Source: Alitta virens
Lineage: Eukaryota > Annelida > Polychaeta > Phyllodocida > Nereididae
Direction: 5' to 3'
Length of the DNA: 64,000 bases
NCBI GenBank assembly: GCA_932294295.1
Contig: OW028573.1
Coordinates: 692,001 to 756,000 of the forward strand
A program made the position numbers and the translations under genes. Positions within the stretch are counted from its first letter, which is position 1, and the number at the start of each line of letters is the position of its first letter. Positions 1 through 10,948 of the stretch are shown piece by piece. The notes below the pieces were generated by a model, which saw nothing but the letters and a program-made list of their open reading frames with translations, searched no databases and had not been told where the DNA came from.

Positions 1-506
1 CTGATCTTAGCACTTTCTGGCATTAATAATATAAATATTTTCCTATAAATCTCTACTAGGAGGTTTCAAAGTCACTGTAAACGGAGTTATACATTTTTTT
101 CAAACAGTGAGTACTCATATTTCTGCTCATAAAAAAAAATTACAAAGCATACATAAACAGTGTTTTCAATAATATTTGCATAGCATATTTTATTTTTATT
201 GAAGAAAAAAAAGATGTGAGAGCCCTATATGGATTTTGTAGATCACAATGAGAATTTCAGTTTACCAAGTTAGGAGTGCGGACATTCGAATTTTATGGAC
301 TTCAAGGCATATAATCTGAAATTAAAAATTCTCTTCTTGAGAGATATCAACGTTGTTTTCTTATAATAAAACACATAATTTATACTTTATACTACATGTG
401 AGTGAAAACAGAGTATAAATCGAATAATTATTTAAGAAGATATGACATTTTGAAATCAGTGGACAGAATTTTCCAGTTTGGGGCCCTTTTAATTGATTTT
501 ACCCAT
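1..506. other. Left flank, no gene seen
   Basis: AT-rich sequence with short A and T runs. The short open frame that begins near 402 runs into the LTR and is not gene-like. The last four bases (CCAT) are the left copy of the target-site duplication of the LTR element that follows. Confidence 0.6.
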
Positions 507-1298
507 TGTAAAGTGCAGCCCATGGCAAACACTTATTATATGACAGGTGCATTGATTGTGCGCACTCTGCATTACACTTGCCTTAAGCAAGGATGTACAG
601 GCAGGTCAGATTGTGTTGCACTCTGCATTACACTTGCCTTAAGCAAGGATGTACAGGCAGGTCAGATTGTGTTGTGCTCTTCATTACACTTGCCTTGAGC
701 AAATACCTATCAGATTGAATGGATGTGTTAGGTGCAAGTTATTATGTGTGCACATCATTACACTTGCCCTCTGCTCATGTGTGACTCAATGCAGTGGTAG
801 TGTGTGCTCATCACTACATTTATAGCTAGTCACTGCTCTACTCACATGTGTCAGCAGTTGCTTGTTAATTATGCTTAGTCTTAGCTAGTTTAGCCTGCTG
901 CAAGGAATGTTGATTATTAGTACTGATTATATTGTTAGCAATGATTATATTGTTAACATTGAATTAATTATCAACATTGATTATATTGTTAACATTGATT
1001 GTATTATTAATTGATTGACTGTATTGTCAATCAATTGTCAATTGATGACACCTTGATTATGTTATTAATTGATTGACTGTGTTAGCAATCAATTGTCAAT
1101 TGATGACAAGTATCATTCCTTTTGCTTCATATTGATTTATTGTCAGTATTATGTGAGTGCATTGCCCTGTTAGGATGCCTCACTGTTAAGTCCTGAATTG
1201 TGGGAGGAGCTTACTAATTTTCCCTCCAAAACTTTCCCTCCAAAACTGCTAACCAAGCCAAAGTTGACACTCAGTACAATAGCCATTGTGACTTGAAG

Positions 1299-1310
1299 CT
1301 ATAAATAGCC
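1299..1310 (+). promoter_or_regulatory. TATA box of the 5' LTR
   Basis: GCTATAAATAGC is a strong TATA match about 790 bp into the LTR, consistent with a U3 of roughly 820 bp and transcription starting near 1330. The same motif is repeated in the 3' LTR at 4505-4516. Start site is inferred, not seen. Confidence 0.7.
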
Positions 1311-1537
1311 TCAGCACAATGCAGAGCACTGCAGGGGGTCCACTTTTGCTCCATTGTCTCAGTTTCACTAATCCCTGCCAGAATTGGCAGAAAGATGCTG
1401 GTAGCAGCCCTGTTTGGGGGAGGTATCACCCCATGGAATGTAGAATTTACTGTGTTGTGATTGGTTGATAATTCCCTCTCAGCCCTGCTGGGGGGAAAAC
1501 TTCATGAATTGTGTTTTAATACATATACCTTGTGCAC

Positions 1538-1543
1538 ATTAAA
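1538..1543 (+). terminator. Possible poly(A) signal (ATTAAA) in the LTR
   Basis: ATTAAA lies about 230 bp downstream of the TATA box and would end an R region of roughly 200-230 bp. The functional copy would be in the 3' LTR (4744-4749). No canonical AATAAA is present in this part of the LTR. Confidence 0.4.
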
Positions 1544-1817
1544 AAGATCAGTTTTCATTTTGCCAGCTGAGGAAGCAAATCCACTCTTGTGTTATTTACT
1601 TGTACACTTTGGACTCTGAACATATTGTGCTTACTGCACTTTGGACTCTGCCCACTTTGGAACTGGGAGAACTTGGATTGCTTCAAGCTGAGATGAGACT
1701 CAGTTGAAAGTCTGCATATTCAAGTCACTCTGACTTTATGCTGTTTACTTGGAGATGAGCAGCTTGGACTTGGAAATGTCATTATATTGGAGTCATTAAT
1801 GACATGGACTTTTACAT

Positions 1818-1835
1818 TGGTGACCGCGACGTGAT
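1818..1835 (+). other. Primer binding site, tRNA-Trp-like
   Basis: TGGTGACCGCGACGTGAT lies one base after the LTR end. It matches the complement of the 3' end of eukaryotic tRNA-Trp (CCA included) as I remember it, with one mismatch (G for C at the ninth base). tRNA-Trp priming is known from avian retroviruses. Confidence 0.75.
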
Positions 1836-2179
1836 CATGGACCAGGACAGACAACACACTTATGCCACAGGAAGGAGAGAGAGACAAGCCCTTCACTGCT
1901 AAGTGATGTCAACACTTGCAACTGCAAGTACAGCCAAGCACATATTGACAATGTGCTTGAGGCTCAGATGAGCTAGTGAGGCATTTATGCTCTAAATCAC
2001 CCTAAAAGGTGTGCAGCCTCCAGGATGGACCTCCAGTCTCCTGGTGACCCTCCTGACCCCAGGACCTCTGCAGTGACCAGAGCTGCACCTCCCAGGAACA
2101 AGGACCTCAAGCGTCTGCACAGGACAGCCACTCACCGCACACACGACCAGGATCAGCTGGCCTCTGGCAAGAAAATCAA
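1836..2179 (+). other. Leader of the LTR element, non-coding
   Basis: GC-richer than its surroundings, with stretches such as CCTCCAGTCTCCTGGTGACC. No open frame of useful length starts here. This is where gag would begin in an autonomous relative and where a packaging signal would be expected. Confidence 0.5.
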
Positions 2180-3062
2180 GGAATTGACTGTCTCCTGGAA
2201 TTGACTGTCGACTGGAATTGACTGTCTCCTGGAATTGACTGTCTCCTGGAATTGACTGTCTCCTGGAATTGACTGTCGACTGAAATTGACTGTCGACTGA
2301 AATTCACTATTTACTAGAATTCACTGGCTGATGGAATTCACTATGCGGAATTCACTGTCCACTGGAATTCACTGTCTACTAGAATTCACTGGCTGATGGA
2401 ATTCACTATACGGAATTCACTGACCACTGGAATTCACTGTCTACTAGAATTCACTGTCTACTAGAATTCACTGGCTGATGGAATTCACTATACGGAATTC
2501 ACTGTCCACTGGAATTCACTGTCTACTAGAATTCACTGGCTGATGGAATTCACTATACGGAATTCACTGACCACTGGAATTCACTGTCTACTAGAATTCA
2601 CTGGCTGATGGAATTCACTATACGGAGTTCACTGCCCACTGGAATTCACTGTCTGCTAGAATTCACTGGCTGATGGAATTCACTACACGGAATTCACTGT
2701 CCACTGGAATTCACTGTCTACTAGAATTCACTGGCTGATGGAATTCACTATATGGAATTCACTGACCACTGGAATTCACTGTCTACTAGAATTCACTGGC
2801 TACTGAAATTTACTGTCTACTGGAATTAGCTGTCTACTAGAATTCGCTGTCTACTGGAATTACAGTCTCCTGGAACTGACTGTCTCCTGAAATTGAATTG
2901 GAATTTACTGTCTCCTGGAATTTACTGTCTCCTGGAATTTACTGTCTCCTGGAATTTACTGTCTCCTGGAATTTACTGTCTCCTGGAATTTACTGTCTAA
3001 GGGAATTTACTGTCTAAGGGAATTCACTGTCTAAGGGAATTCACTGCCTCCTGGAACTGACT
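2180..3062 (+). repeat. Tandem array of a 14-18 bp GAATTCACT unit with 66-bp higher-order period
   Basis: The array opens with 17-bp units of type TGGAATTGACTGTCTCC. It then becomes a higher-order repeat of four subunits: GAATTCACTGTCTACTA, GAATTCACTGGCTGATG, GAATTCACTATACG and GAATTCACTGTCCACTG, together about 66 bp. It closes with 17-bp units of type TGGAATTTACTGTCTCC and GGGAATTTACTGTCTAA. Most middle subunits contain an EcoRI site (GAATTC). Every reading frame is interrupted. Confidence 0.95.
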
Positions 3063-3424
3063 GGCCTTGGGCATTGCCGCTTGGGCAGCCTAGCAAGGAT
3101 TTGGGAACTAGTCTCAAGGCACGAGGGCGACAGCATGCTGGGCTGAGCCCAGACTACAACCAAGTTGTTTGACACTGGCATGTCATGCAAGCATGCATCT
3201 TCAATGTGCTGGATACCTTGAACTTTACCTCAAGGGGAGACATGGTCAGGACGACATGTAGTCATGAGATCCCCACAATGTAGAACTGTACTTAGCTTAG
3301 ATAAAATGAGAAATACCCTTTGTTTCCTCAGGCTTATCACCATTTGTTTTATCCTTGCAGCATCATTGTAGCCATCCCTTTTTTTTACTCACTGTACTTC
3401 ATATATTGATGTCACTGAGAATTG

Positions 3425-3632
3425 CTTAGCATGTTAGAATTATCTAACATGTCAGAATTGTCTAGCATGTCAGAATTGTTTAAACATGTCAGAGTTACTT
3501 AGCATGTTAGAATTATCTAACATTTCAGAATTGTTGAGCATGTCAGAATTATCTGGCATGTCGAGTTACTTAGCATGTCGAAATTGTCTAACATGTCAGG
3601 ACTGTTTAGCATTTCAGAATTGTTTATATTGC
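3425..3632 (+). repeat. Second tandem array, ~18-bp unit
   Basis: Units of type AGCATGTCAGAATTGTCT are repeated about eleven times with point changes (TTAGAATTATCTAACATG and similar). It is unrelated to the GAATTC array in phase but shares the AGAATT core. A 63-codon open frame here is an artefact of the repeat. Confidence 0.9.
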
Positions 3633-3695
3633 CAGGCTGATAACTTCTTGATCATCCCCAAGCACGCTCCTTGCTGATTGCCATCAATGAGCTAG

Positions 3696-3712
3696 AATAA
3701 GGGGGGGAGTGA
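3696..3712 (+). other. Polypurine tract
   Basis: AATAAGGGGGGGAGTGA directly precedes the TG of the 3' LTR. It is the expected primer for plus-strand DNA synthesis. Confidence 0.8.
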
Positions 3713-5022
3713 TGTAAAGTGCAGCCCATGGCAAACACTTATTATATGACAGGTGCATTGATTGTGCGCACTCTGCATTACACTTGCCTTAAGCAAGGAT
3801 GTACAGGCAGGTCAGATTGTGTTGCACTCTGCATTACACTTGCCTTAAGCAAGGATGTACAGGCAGGTCAGATTGTGTTGTGCTCTTCATTACACTTGCC
3901 TTGAGCAAATACCTATCAGATTGAATGGATGTGTTAGGTGCAAGTTATTATGTGTGCACATCATTACACTTGCCCTCTGCTCATGTGTGACTCAATGCAG
4001 TGGTAGTGTGTGCTCATCACTACATTTATAGCTAGTCACTGCTCTACTCACATGTGTCAGCAGTTGCTTGTTAATTATGCTTAGTCTTAGCTAGTTTAGC
4101 CTGCTGCAAGGAATGTTGATTATTAGTACTGATTATATTGTTAGCAATGATTATATTGTTAACATTGAATTAATTATCAACATTGATTATATTGTTAACA
4201 TTGATTGTATTATTAATTGATTGACTGTATTGTCAATCAATTGTCAATTGATGACACCTTGATTATGTTATTAATTGATTGACTGTGTTAGCAATCAATT
4301 GTCAATTGATGACAAGTATCATTCCTTTTGCTTCATATTGATTTATTGTCAGTATTATGTGAGTGCATTGCCCTGTTAGGATGCCTCACTGTTAAGTCCT
4401 GAATTGTGGGAGGAGCTTACTAATTTTCCCTCCAAAACTTTCCCTCCAAAACTGCTAACCAAGCCAAAGTTGACACTCAGTACAATAGCCATTGTGACTT
4501 GAAGCTATAAATAGCCTCAGCACAATGCAGAGCACTGCAGGGGGTCCACTTTTGCTCCATTGTCTCAGTTTCACTAATCCCTGCCAGAATTGGCAGAAAG
4601 ATGCTGGTAGCAGCCCTGTTTGGGGGAGGTATCACCCCATGGAATGTAGAATTTACTGTGTTGTGATTGGTTGATAATTCCCTCTCAGCCCTGCTGGGGG
4701 GAAAACTTCATGAATTGTGTTTTAATACATATACCTTGTGCACATTAAAAAGATCAGTTTTCATTTTGCCAGCTGAGGAAGCAAATCCACTCTTGTGTTA
4801 TTTACTTGTACACTTTGGACTCTGAACATATTGTGCTTACTGCACTTTGGACTCTGCCCACTTTGGAACTGGGAGAACTTGGATTGCTTCAAGCTGAGAT
4901 GAGACTCAGTTGAAAGTCTGCATATTCAAGTCACTCTGACTTTATGCTGTTTACTTGGAGATGAGCAGCTTGGACTTGGAAATGTCATTATATTGGAGTC
5001 ATTAATGACATGGACTTTTACA
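3713..5022 (+). repeat. 3' LTR
   Basis: Same length and, by eye, same sequence as 507-1816, offset by exactly 3,206 bp. It is followed by CCAT, the right copy of the target duplication. Confidence 0.93.
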
Positions 5023-5026
5023 CCAT

Positions 5027-8000
5027 GTATATAGATGAGCGGCCAGGGGCCAATTTTTGGAGATTCTGTGACCCCGGGAGCCATGCAGATGGGCATATTA
5101 TGCATAATTTTAATCGTGAAGACTTAAGCTATTCAGATTGGTTGGTCTTAAAAGTCAAAACTGGTGCACAACTTGGCAATTTAGTTACCATGGTAACCAT
5201 GTCAGCAATTTTCAGGATATAAAAATTACAATGAAAATGTTTATTGTGAGCAGGCTACTAAAGTTAAAAAATAATTCAGTGGTTGTTCATCTGACATTGC
5301 CCAGGTTGTCATGGAAACAACTCATAACATAATTTTAGACTTTGTTTGAAATAGCTCGACTTTCTTTGCATTTTTATGTAAATAATTGAGAAAAGTTTGC
5401 TTTCTCTCTCATGATTGAAAAAGCTAACGTTATGGTCTTTCTAACAATACCTTATTTGTAGACTTCCAGTGTATTCTTAGTTGGAAAATGGTCACCATAC
5501 CTCTTGCCATTTTGAGAGAAGATTGTAACATTATATTGTTGAAAATATTGTTAATAGATTAATTCAATGCATCAAACTCTGGCTAGGATACAGTAAATTT
5601 CCTAGTAGTTACCAAATTTTCATTTTTTAATTGGTAGGTTTCCATAGAAACAGCCATTTGTTGAATAATAAGCAAAAAATGCATTTTTGCGTGAATGCCA
5701 GTAGTCAATATAAAAAATAGCACAGATTATAGGTGCAATGTAGTCTATTTTGATATATTGTGTAAAGTAAGTTCTGATGAATATTTAAATCTGGTCGCCA
5801 AGATAAATATAGTTTGTTTACATGCATAGCAACGGGTCTTCTTTACTGTTTTTAAAAAGGTCATACCAACATTTCTGTAATTGACTGAATTATATAATAA
5901 AACTCAAAACTGGCATCATAGAGTAAGTTAAACACAGGGATGTACAGCAAGTGGGTCATTAAAGGATTGGAGAATCATGTAAATTATGACATTAGCTTAT
6001 CACCAAATAAGGAAGTTATTCCCATGATTTTGTGAACATCCCTTATACTGGAAAAAACTGACTCTTGTTTCCTTCATTGGGGACTACTCCAGTTTATTGT
6101 ATGAATGGAATGACATAATAATTGACATCTCAGTTTGACACTTCACCATGGTAACACCTAATTAATGCTTTAATAACCACTGAATACCAGTCAGTTGAGA
6201 AAATTCTGTAAGAGTAAAGCTACAGTAGGCCCATTTTGGAGATGACCCCACAAGTTTTATACATAAAAATGTTTGCAAGAATGTCAACTTCTGGAATATG
6301 CCATGAAAAGAAAATTTAAAAAATTTGTAAGAGACAACTGTTTCCATGGAAACTAATTGATGAAATAATGGGCCATATTTTTCCATTTATATTGATATTG
6401 CAGCTTTCTGAATATTAATAAGTAATAACATTGCATCAGGTTTTGAAGTACCAAAGATGGCCTAACACATTTTAAACCAATACTGCTCAGCCCTTGCACT
6501 AGTTGCCATGGAAACATTCATAATCATTTGACGCTTATTTTGAAATAGCTTCACCTTACATAGATCTTTCACGAAAAATCTGATGTGACCGTTTGGCAGG
6601 AGACATCTGTAATTTTAATATATATTCCCAAAATAAATATTACCAAAATTCTAGATAACTGTCTTTAGGGCCTAAAGACAGTTTTGAGTTCTAGACAACA
6701 ACAGAAACTCGATACAGTGTTAATATATATTCCATGAATTAAACCAAACATTGTCAAAATGTTTATATTTGGAAGACACCTTGGTGACCTTGACCTTTGA
6801 CCCACATATCATTTCATTATGGTAATAGAGGAACTTAGTAGTACTGTTTAAATTTCAACTTGAAACTAATTTTTTCAAAACATGAGTCAAGTTTTTCCCG
6901 ATTTTCCTTGTAAATGTAATTTCCCTCAGTGCAGTATAAGTTAGTAACTAGACAGCCATAGCAACATTTGGTTGCCATAGATACTAAAAGCTGGGTGTCT
7001 TAAAAATTACTCTTCATAGCCGTCCATTTAACAATGTGTGGTTTTCTGTTTCATGGTGCTAACTGTTAAATAGGATATCATTTGCTTATTTGGCATAATT
7101 CTATTGGTGACCTTGACCTCTGACAAGTAGGTCATTATCCTTTTTAAATCAATAAACATAGTGCTGTTCAAATTTTTACATTAAACTAAATCTTTTACAT
7201 AATGGATCAATTTATTTCAGATTTTTCCGGTAAACAGCAACTCACTCCGTGCAGTATGAGTTGGCAATGAGACAGCCATAGCAATGTATTTGGTTGCCAT
7301 GGATACCAGAAGCATGGTTTCATAAGAAAGTACTCTTCATAAACTTTCATATGTGATATGCCATTTGTGGGGTATTCTGTCACATGGTGCTAGCTGTGAA
7401 GTAATATACCCTTGAAATTACAGACAGAAAAATTGCCAGATATTCCATATTTGGCATAATTCCATTGGTGACATTAAACTTTGACCTCCATGATTTTTAC
7501 CATATTTGCATTCCATCTATCCTTTGATACTCATTCTATAGAATTAAGTGAAGCTGTGGATTACAGAAATTTGTTATTTCACATTTTCTGTGTAATGCTG
7601 AAAAATGCAAATTTCATTTCAAATTTCCATGGCAACCATGCTCAATAACAGGAAGTTTTTGCCGGTGGGTCCATATCCAAAACTGACGGTATTGACCCCC
7701 TTTATCATTGTGCAAGTTTCATAACTGTAACAATTTTTTAGCTCAGAGCCCTTAGTATTTGGTGTACGTCACTGAAAAATGGGTTTTGATGAAGCGCACT
7801 GAAATTCAGATTTTGTTGCCATGGTAACCAATTTACAAATCTATTTTTTTGCCTGCATCCTCTGGTTCAAAATCTGCAGAAGTTACCAATTCTAATGGGA
7901 ATGTCCATCCACCTTTTAGTGTGAGCTAAACTGTTAATTTAGCTCCTTGGATCCCAGACTTTGTAAACATGTTTCAATGATACATGGTTCTTATATTGTG

Positions 8001-8540
8001 GACAGGGTTTTATGTTTATTATAAATTGTTGCCATGATTCCTAGTTGTGTTGATTCAGTTAAACTTTAGAAAGTGCAGAGAAAATTGCCGTGCCCAAGGT
8101 ATAAGATTTGCCTCTTTTTGTCCAAATCAAACATTCAACCAATTTCTGCTTGCTCTTCATTGTCTACAAGCATCTCATGGGAACATAGGGGTTGCCATGG
8201 ATACCAGGTAGAAATATTTCAGGTTGCTGTCTCACCAGAACATGTTATTGGGTTGATTGTCATGGAAACTATGTAGGCCTGATCATGTGTTCTGCATAAC
8301 AATCTGTTGAAGTTCATTAAAGCTGTTACTAACCCAAAGTTGGTTTTCTGATTAAAGCAATTACCAGTGATCTATCAACAAAAATATCAACAAGGATTAG
8401 TATGCCAGGTTTTGTAAAGTGTTGCCATGGTAACAACCATAGCAGAAAACTGCACCAGTTCTGATACTTATGACTTAAAAAAACAGAAAGTGCAGATTCA
8501 GGCGGTTAAAATGATGGTTCATTTAGCTATCTGGCTCTCG
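5027..8540. other. Non-coding region rich in GTTGCCATGGNAAC palindromes
   Basis: No convincing gene. The motif GTTGCCATGG(T/A)(A/T)AC or close variants recurs at 5184-5197 (perfect palindrome GTTACCATGGTAAC), 6502-6515, 6971-6984, 7293-7306, 7815-7828, 8191-8204 and 8421-8434. Weaker copies such as TTTCCATGGAAACT lie near 5309, 5638, 6143, 6340, 7625 and 8258. The motif has the form of the RFX-factor X-box. I could not tell whether it is regulatory or part of an old repeat family. Confidence 0.6.
6775..7480. repeat. Diverged tandem repeat, ~325-360 bp unit, with nuclear-receptor-like half sites
   Basis: Each unit starts near TTGGTGACCTTGACC (6780, 7104 and, weaker, 7464). It then has an AT-rich stretch, the phrase GTGCAGTATRAGTTRGYAA, then AGACAGCCATAGCAA, then GGTTGCCATRGATACYA and finally CATGGTGCTARCTGT. 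Two full units and the start of a third can be aligned by eye. The unit starts contain TGACCTTGACCTTTGACC-type direct repeats. Confidence 0.75.
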
Positions 8541-8890
8541 GGGTCACAGAACTTCTTAAATAAGCCTCTTTTAGCCCTCTGGCCGCTCATCTATAATACT
8601 TTGTTGCGTCATCACACTGTTTCAAGTTATATATATGCATGTATTAGCATCGGTCGGAACGGTCTTCATGGTCCGCAATTTACGGAACGTACCAAACAAA
8701 GCTTTCTGGGAAAAGCCAGGGAGCGATACTAGAAGTATTCGCCGGTAAGCGCAAAGACTATATATTCTTTTGAATAAGTCATAGGGGATTTCGGCGAGCA
8801 AGCCCAAAGGCTAGCTCATCACCCAGAGACCGGCTTATCGGCCTAAAGGACATAATATCCAGCCCAATATTTAATCTCGGCAGATATTGG
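8541..8890. other. GC-richer block upstream of the LINE, unidentified
   Basis: This block (for example GGGATTTCGGCGAGCAAGCC and GAGACCGGCTTATCGGCC) has a base composition unlike the AT-rich flanks and ends where the LINE frame opens. It contains CCGGTAAGC and GCTTATCGG, which could pair loosely. I do not recognise it; it could be another small element cut by the LINE insertion. Confidence 0.35.
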
Positions 8891-10417
8891 ATGTTGGCAG
8901 CAACAACAGTTTTCCATTGCTCATTGTCTGGAAGAGAAATATGGGTATTAGGTGATTATCCATCTCAGTGGGCAGAGGGACTAATTAATGCACTGCACAA
9001 AAAGGGAGATCACTCAAATCCTGACAATTATAGAAAAATTACTATTACAGTTGCCATGGCAAAAATATTTGACTCCATCCTTAATGCCAGGCTATATTTT
9101 AAAAATGATGCCATGTCCTTAGATGATCCTTTTCAATTCGGTTTTACTCCCTCTCGAGGAACAACTGACTGTGTATTTGTGTTAGACACAATCATCAGAC
9201 ACGAACAATTTAAAAAAATGCCTGTATATCTATGTTTCGTAGACTTCACAAAAGCTTTTGACTATATAAACAGAAATGCGCTATATTACAAACTCCACAA
9301 ACAAAAAATGAGCCAGAAAATGCTGAAAATCATCATGAGTATGTTTGACAAAACCCAAGCTAAAGTCCACCAGCTGGGAGAAATTAGTCCTCCCATTGAA
9401 AGTATATTTGGGGTACTGCAAGGTGGTATTTTAAGCCCAAAGCTATTTAATGAATTTATGTCTGACCTACCAAACCATCTAAGTATAAACAATGGAATAG
9501 AAATAGACGGCACACATTTCACTCACCTCCTCTATGCAGATGACATAGTTCTCATATCTAACTCAGCTGCAGGCCTACAAAACAGTATCGATTCACTGCA
9601 CAAATTCTGTGCTAAATGGCATCTTATAGTGAATATATTAAAAACTAAAGTGATGAAAATTGGTACGAAAAGCTCTATTAATTTCATATATAACACTCAG
9701 AGTATAGAAAATGTAGACACATATAAATACCTAGGCCACATCATCACAAATAACCATAAACGCATACATCACAAGGTGACAAGTCACTTAATAACCCAAG
9801 CCCAAAAGGCTCTCTTTGCTCTACGAAGTAAACTTAAACCAGCATTGGGTCATATACCCCCTTTGCTTGCCATAAAAATGTTTGACAGTTATATACTTCC
9901 CATTCTAGAATATAATAGTGTACTATGGTCACAAAATTCCCCTATTTCTGAAATAGAGAAAGTGCAATTAGGTTACCTGAAGAATGTATTAAATGTACGA
10001 AAACAAACCCCTTCCTTAGCTGTGTATGCAGAAACAGGACGATTTACACTTCACATCAGACAAAAACTTGCTACAGTAAACTACTGGGCAAGACTTCAGA
10101 CAATGCCTAATAGTGAAATATTAAATAAGTGCTTGAAAATACAAGAAAAACTACACACAAATGGTCAGAGAAACTGGTACACTAAAGTAAAGCATATCAT
10201 CTCTGAAGCAAACATAATTAATTGGCAAGTTCTAGAACCCAGCGTACTGACAAATAAGATAAAACTAGTACTTTATGACAATGAAAAGGATAGAATTCTT
10301 CATGAAATAAATGACACAAACGCCCAACCTAAACTTAGGACCTATAAAACATTTAAAACCAGCTACTGCATTGAGCCATACCTACTATTAAATCTGCCCA
10401 AAAAAAACATACAGTAA
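8891..10417 (+). pseudogene. LINE reverse transcriptase (partial, frame broken at C-end)
   Basis: RT landmarks are in order: HKKGDHSNPDNYRKI near residues 37-51, FGFTPSRG 83-90, FVDFTKAFD 116-124, LQGGILSP 176-183 and the catalytic YADD at 215-218 (bases 9533-9544), then thumb and downstream regions typical of non-LTR elements. All catalytic aspartates are present. The first ~20 residues do not look like RT and the ATG is likely not a natural start, since an intact element would carry an endonuclease upstream. The frame ends early because of a length change in the run of eight A at 10400-10407. Downstream, the frame starting before 10491 carries the rest of the protein. Apart from this one base the copy is well preserved. 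Confidence 0.9.
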
Positions 10418-10727
10418 TATAGCAAGATTCAGAGTTAGCTCCCACAATCTTAAAATTGAAACTGGTAGACATGAATCCCCAAAAATTCCTTTGCATGAGA
10501 GAATATGTGAATATTGTGACAGTGGTGAAATAGAAGATGAATCTCACTGCTTACTGACATGTAATAAAAATGAAATACCAAGGCTAGAATTACTTAATAT
10601 AGCAACAGATAGTATACCTAATTTTCATGACCTAGAAAAATCTCAACAATTCCAAGCCCTATTGTCATGTAAGAATCCAGAAGTGCTAAAGGCATTAGGC
10701 AACTTTCTAAATAGAGTTTTTTCATAA
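10408..10727 (+). pseudogene. C-terminal zinc-knuckle segment of the same LINE protein (other frame)
   Basis: After the A-run frame change the protein continues with the order ARFR...SSHNLKIE... and a CX2CX9HX4C motif (CEYC...H...C). The second family copy has the same spacing (CEKC...H...C). It is probably a nucleic-acid-binding finger. Confidence 0.85.
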
Positions 10728-10802
10728 TGTTAATTCAGTATTGGTGCCCCCCTTCCACTAGACAGGGAACCTTTCAATTTCAAACACCCCATGATGACAA
10801 TC

Positions 10803-10948
10803 TCAGAGGTCAGTGCAATGTTGCTCTGAAGATTCCACTCATTGACCCAGCCCATGGACACCCCCTTTCGCCATTTCAGAGGTCAGCGCAATGCTGCTCT
10901 GAAGACCCCACCCACTGACCCAACCCATGGACACCTTCTTTTGCCATT
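10803..10948 (+). repeat. 73-bp tandem duplication in LINE 3' UTR
   Basis: TCAGAGGTCAGYGCAATGYT begins at 10803 and again at 10876, and both copies run through CCCATGGACACC. Two copies differ by a few transitions. Confidence 0.85.

Larger units (their letters stand above)
507..1816 (+). repeat. 5' LTR
   Basis: Starts TGTAAAGTGC and ends GACTTTTACA. Near its start a 56-bp unit is repeated in tandem (from 562, from 618, and a partial copy from 674). At about 1000-1110 there is a second, diverged tandem duplication of about 50 bp rich in TCAATTGA-type palindromes. A TATA motif lies at 1299-1310 and an ATTAAA poly(A) signal variant at 1538-1543. Confidence 0.93.
507..5022 (+). mobile_element. 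Complete non-autonomous LTR retrotransposon (4.5 kb)
   Basis: Two 1,310-bp direct repeats flank a 1,896-bp interior. The LTRs begin TGTAAA and end TTTACA, so they carry a 6-bp terminal inverted repeat. CCAT lies on both outer sides (503-506 and 5023-5026), a 4-bp target duplication. A tRNA-Trp-like primer site follows the left LTR and a G-rich purine tract precedes the right one, which sets the strand as plus. The interior has no gag, protease, RT or integrase frame; nearly half of it is tandem repeat. The element must therefore have been copied by proteins of another retroelement. I read both LTRs line by line and saw no difference, so the insertion is recent. In size it lies between TRIM and LARD classes. 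The superfamily of the helper element is not known. Confidence 0.93.

Noticed and set aside
402..698. 98-codon open frame on plus strand
   Set aside because: It straddles the host-LTR junction and its second half recurs in the 3' LTR; a product of the 56-bp repeat.
3486..3677. 63-codon Ser/Leu-rich frame
   Set aside because: Translation of the 18-bp tandem array.
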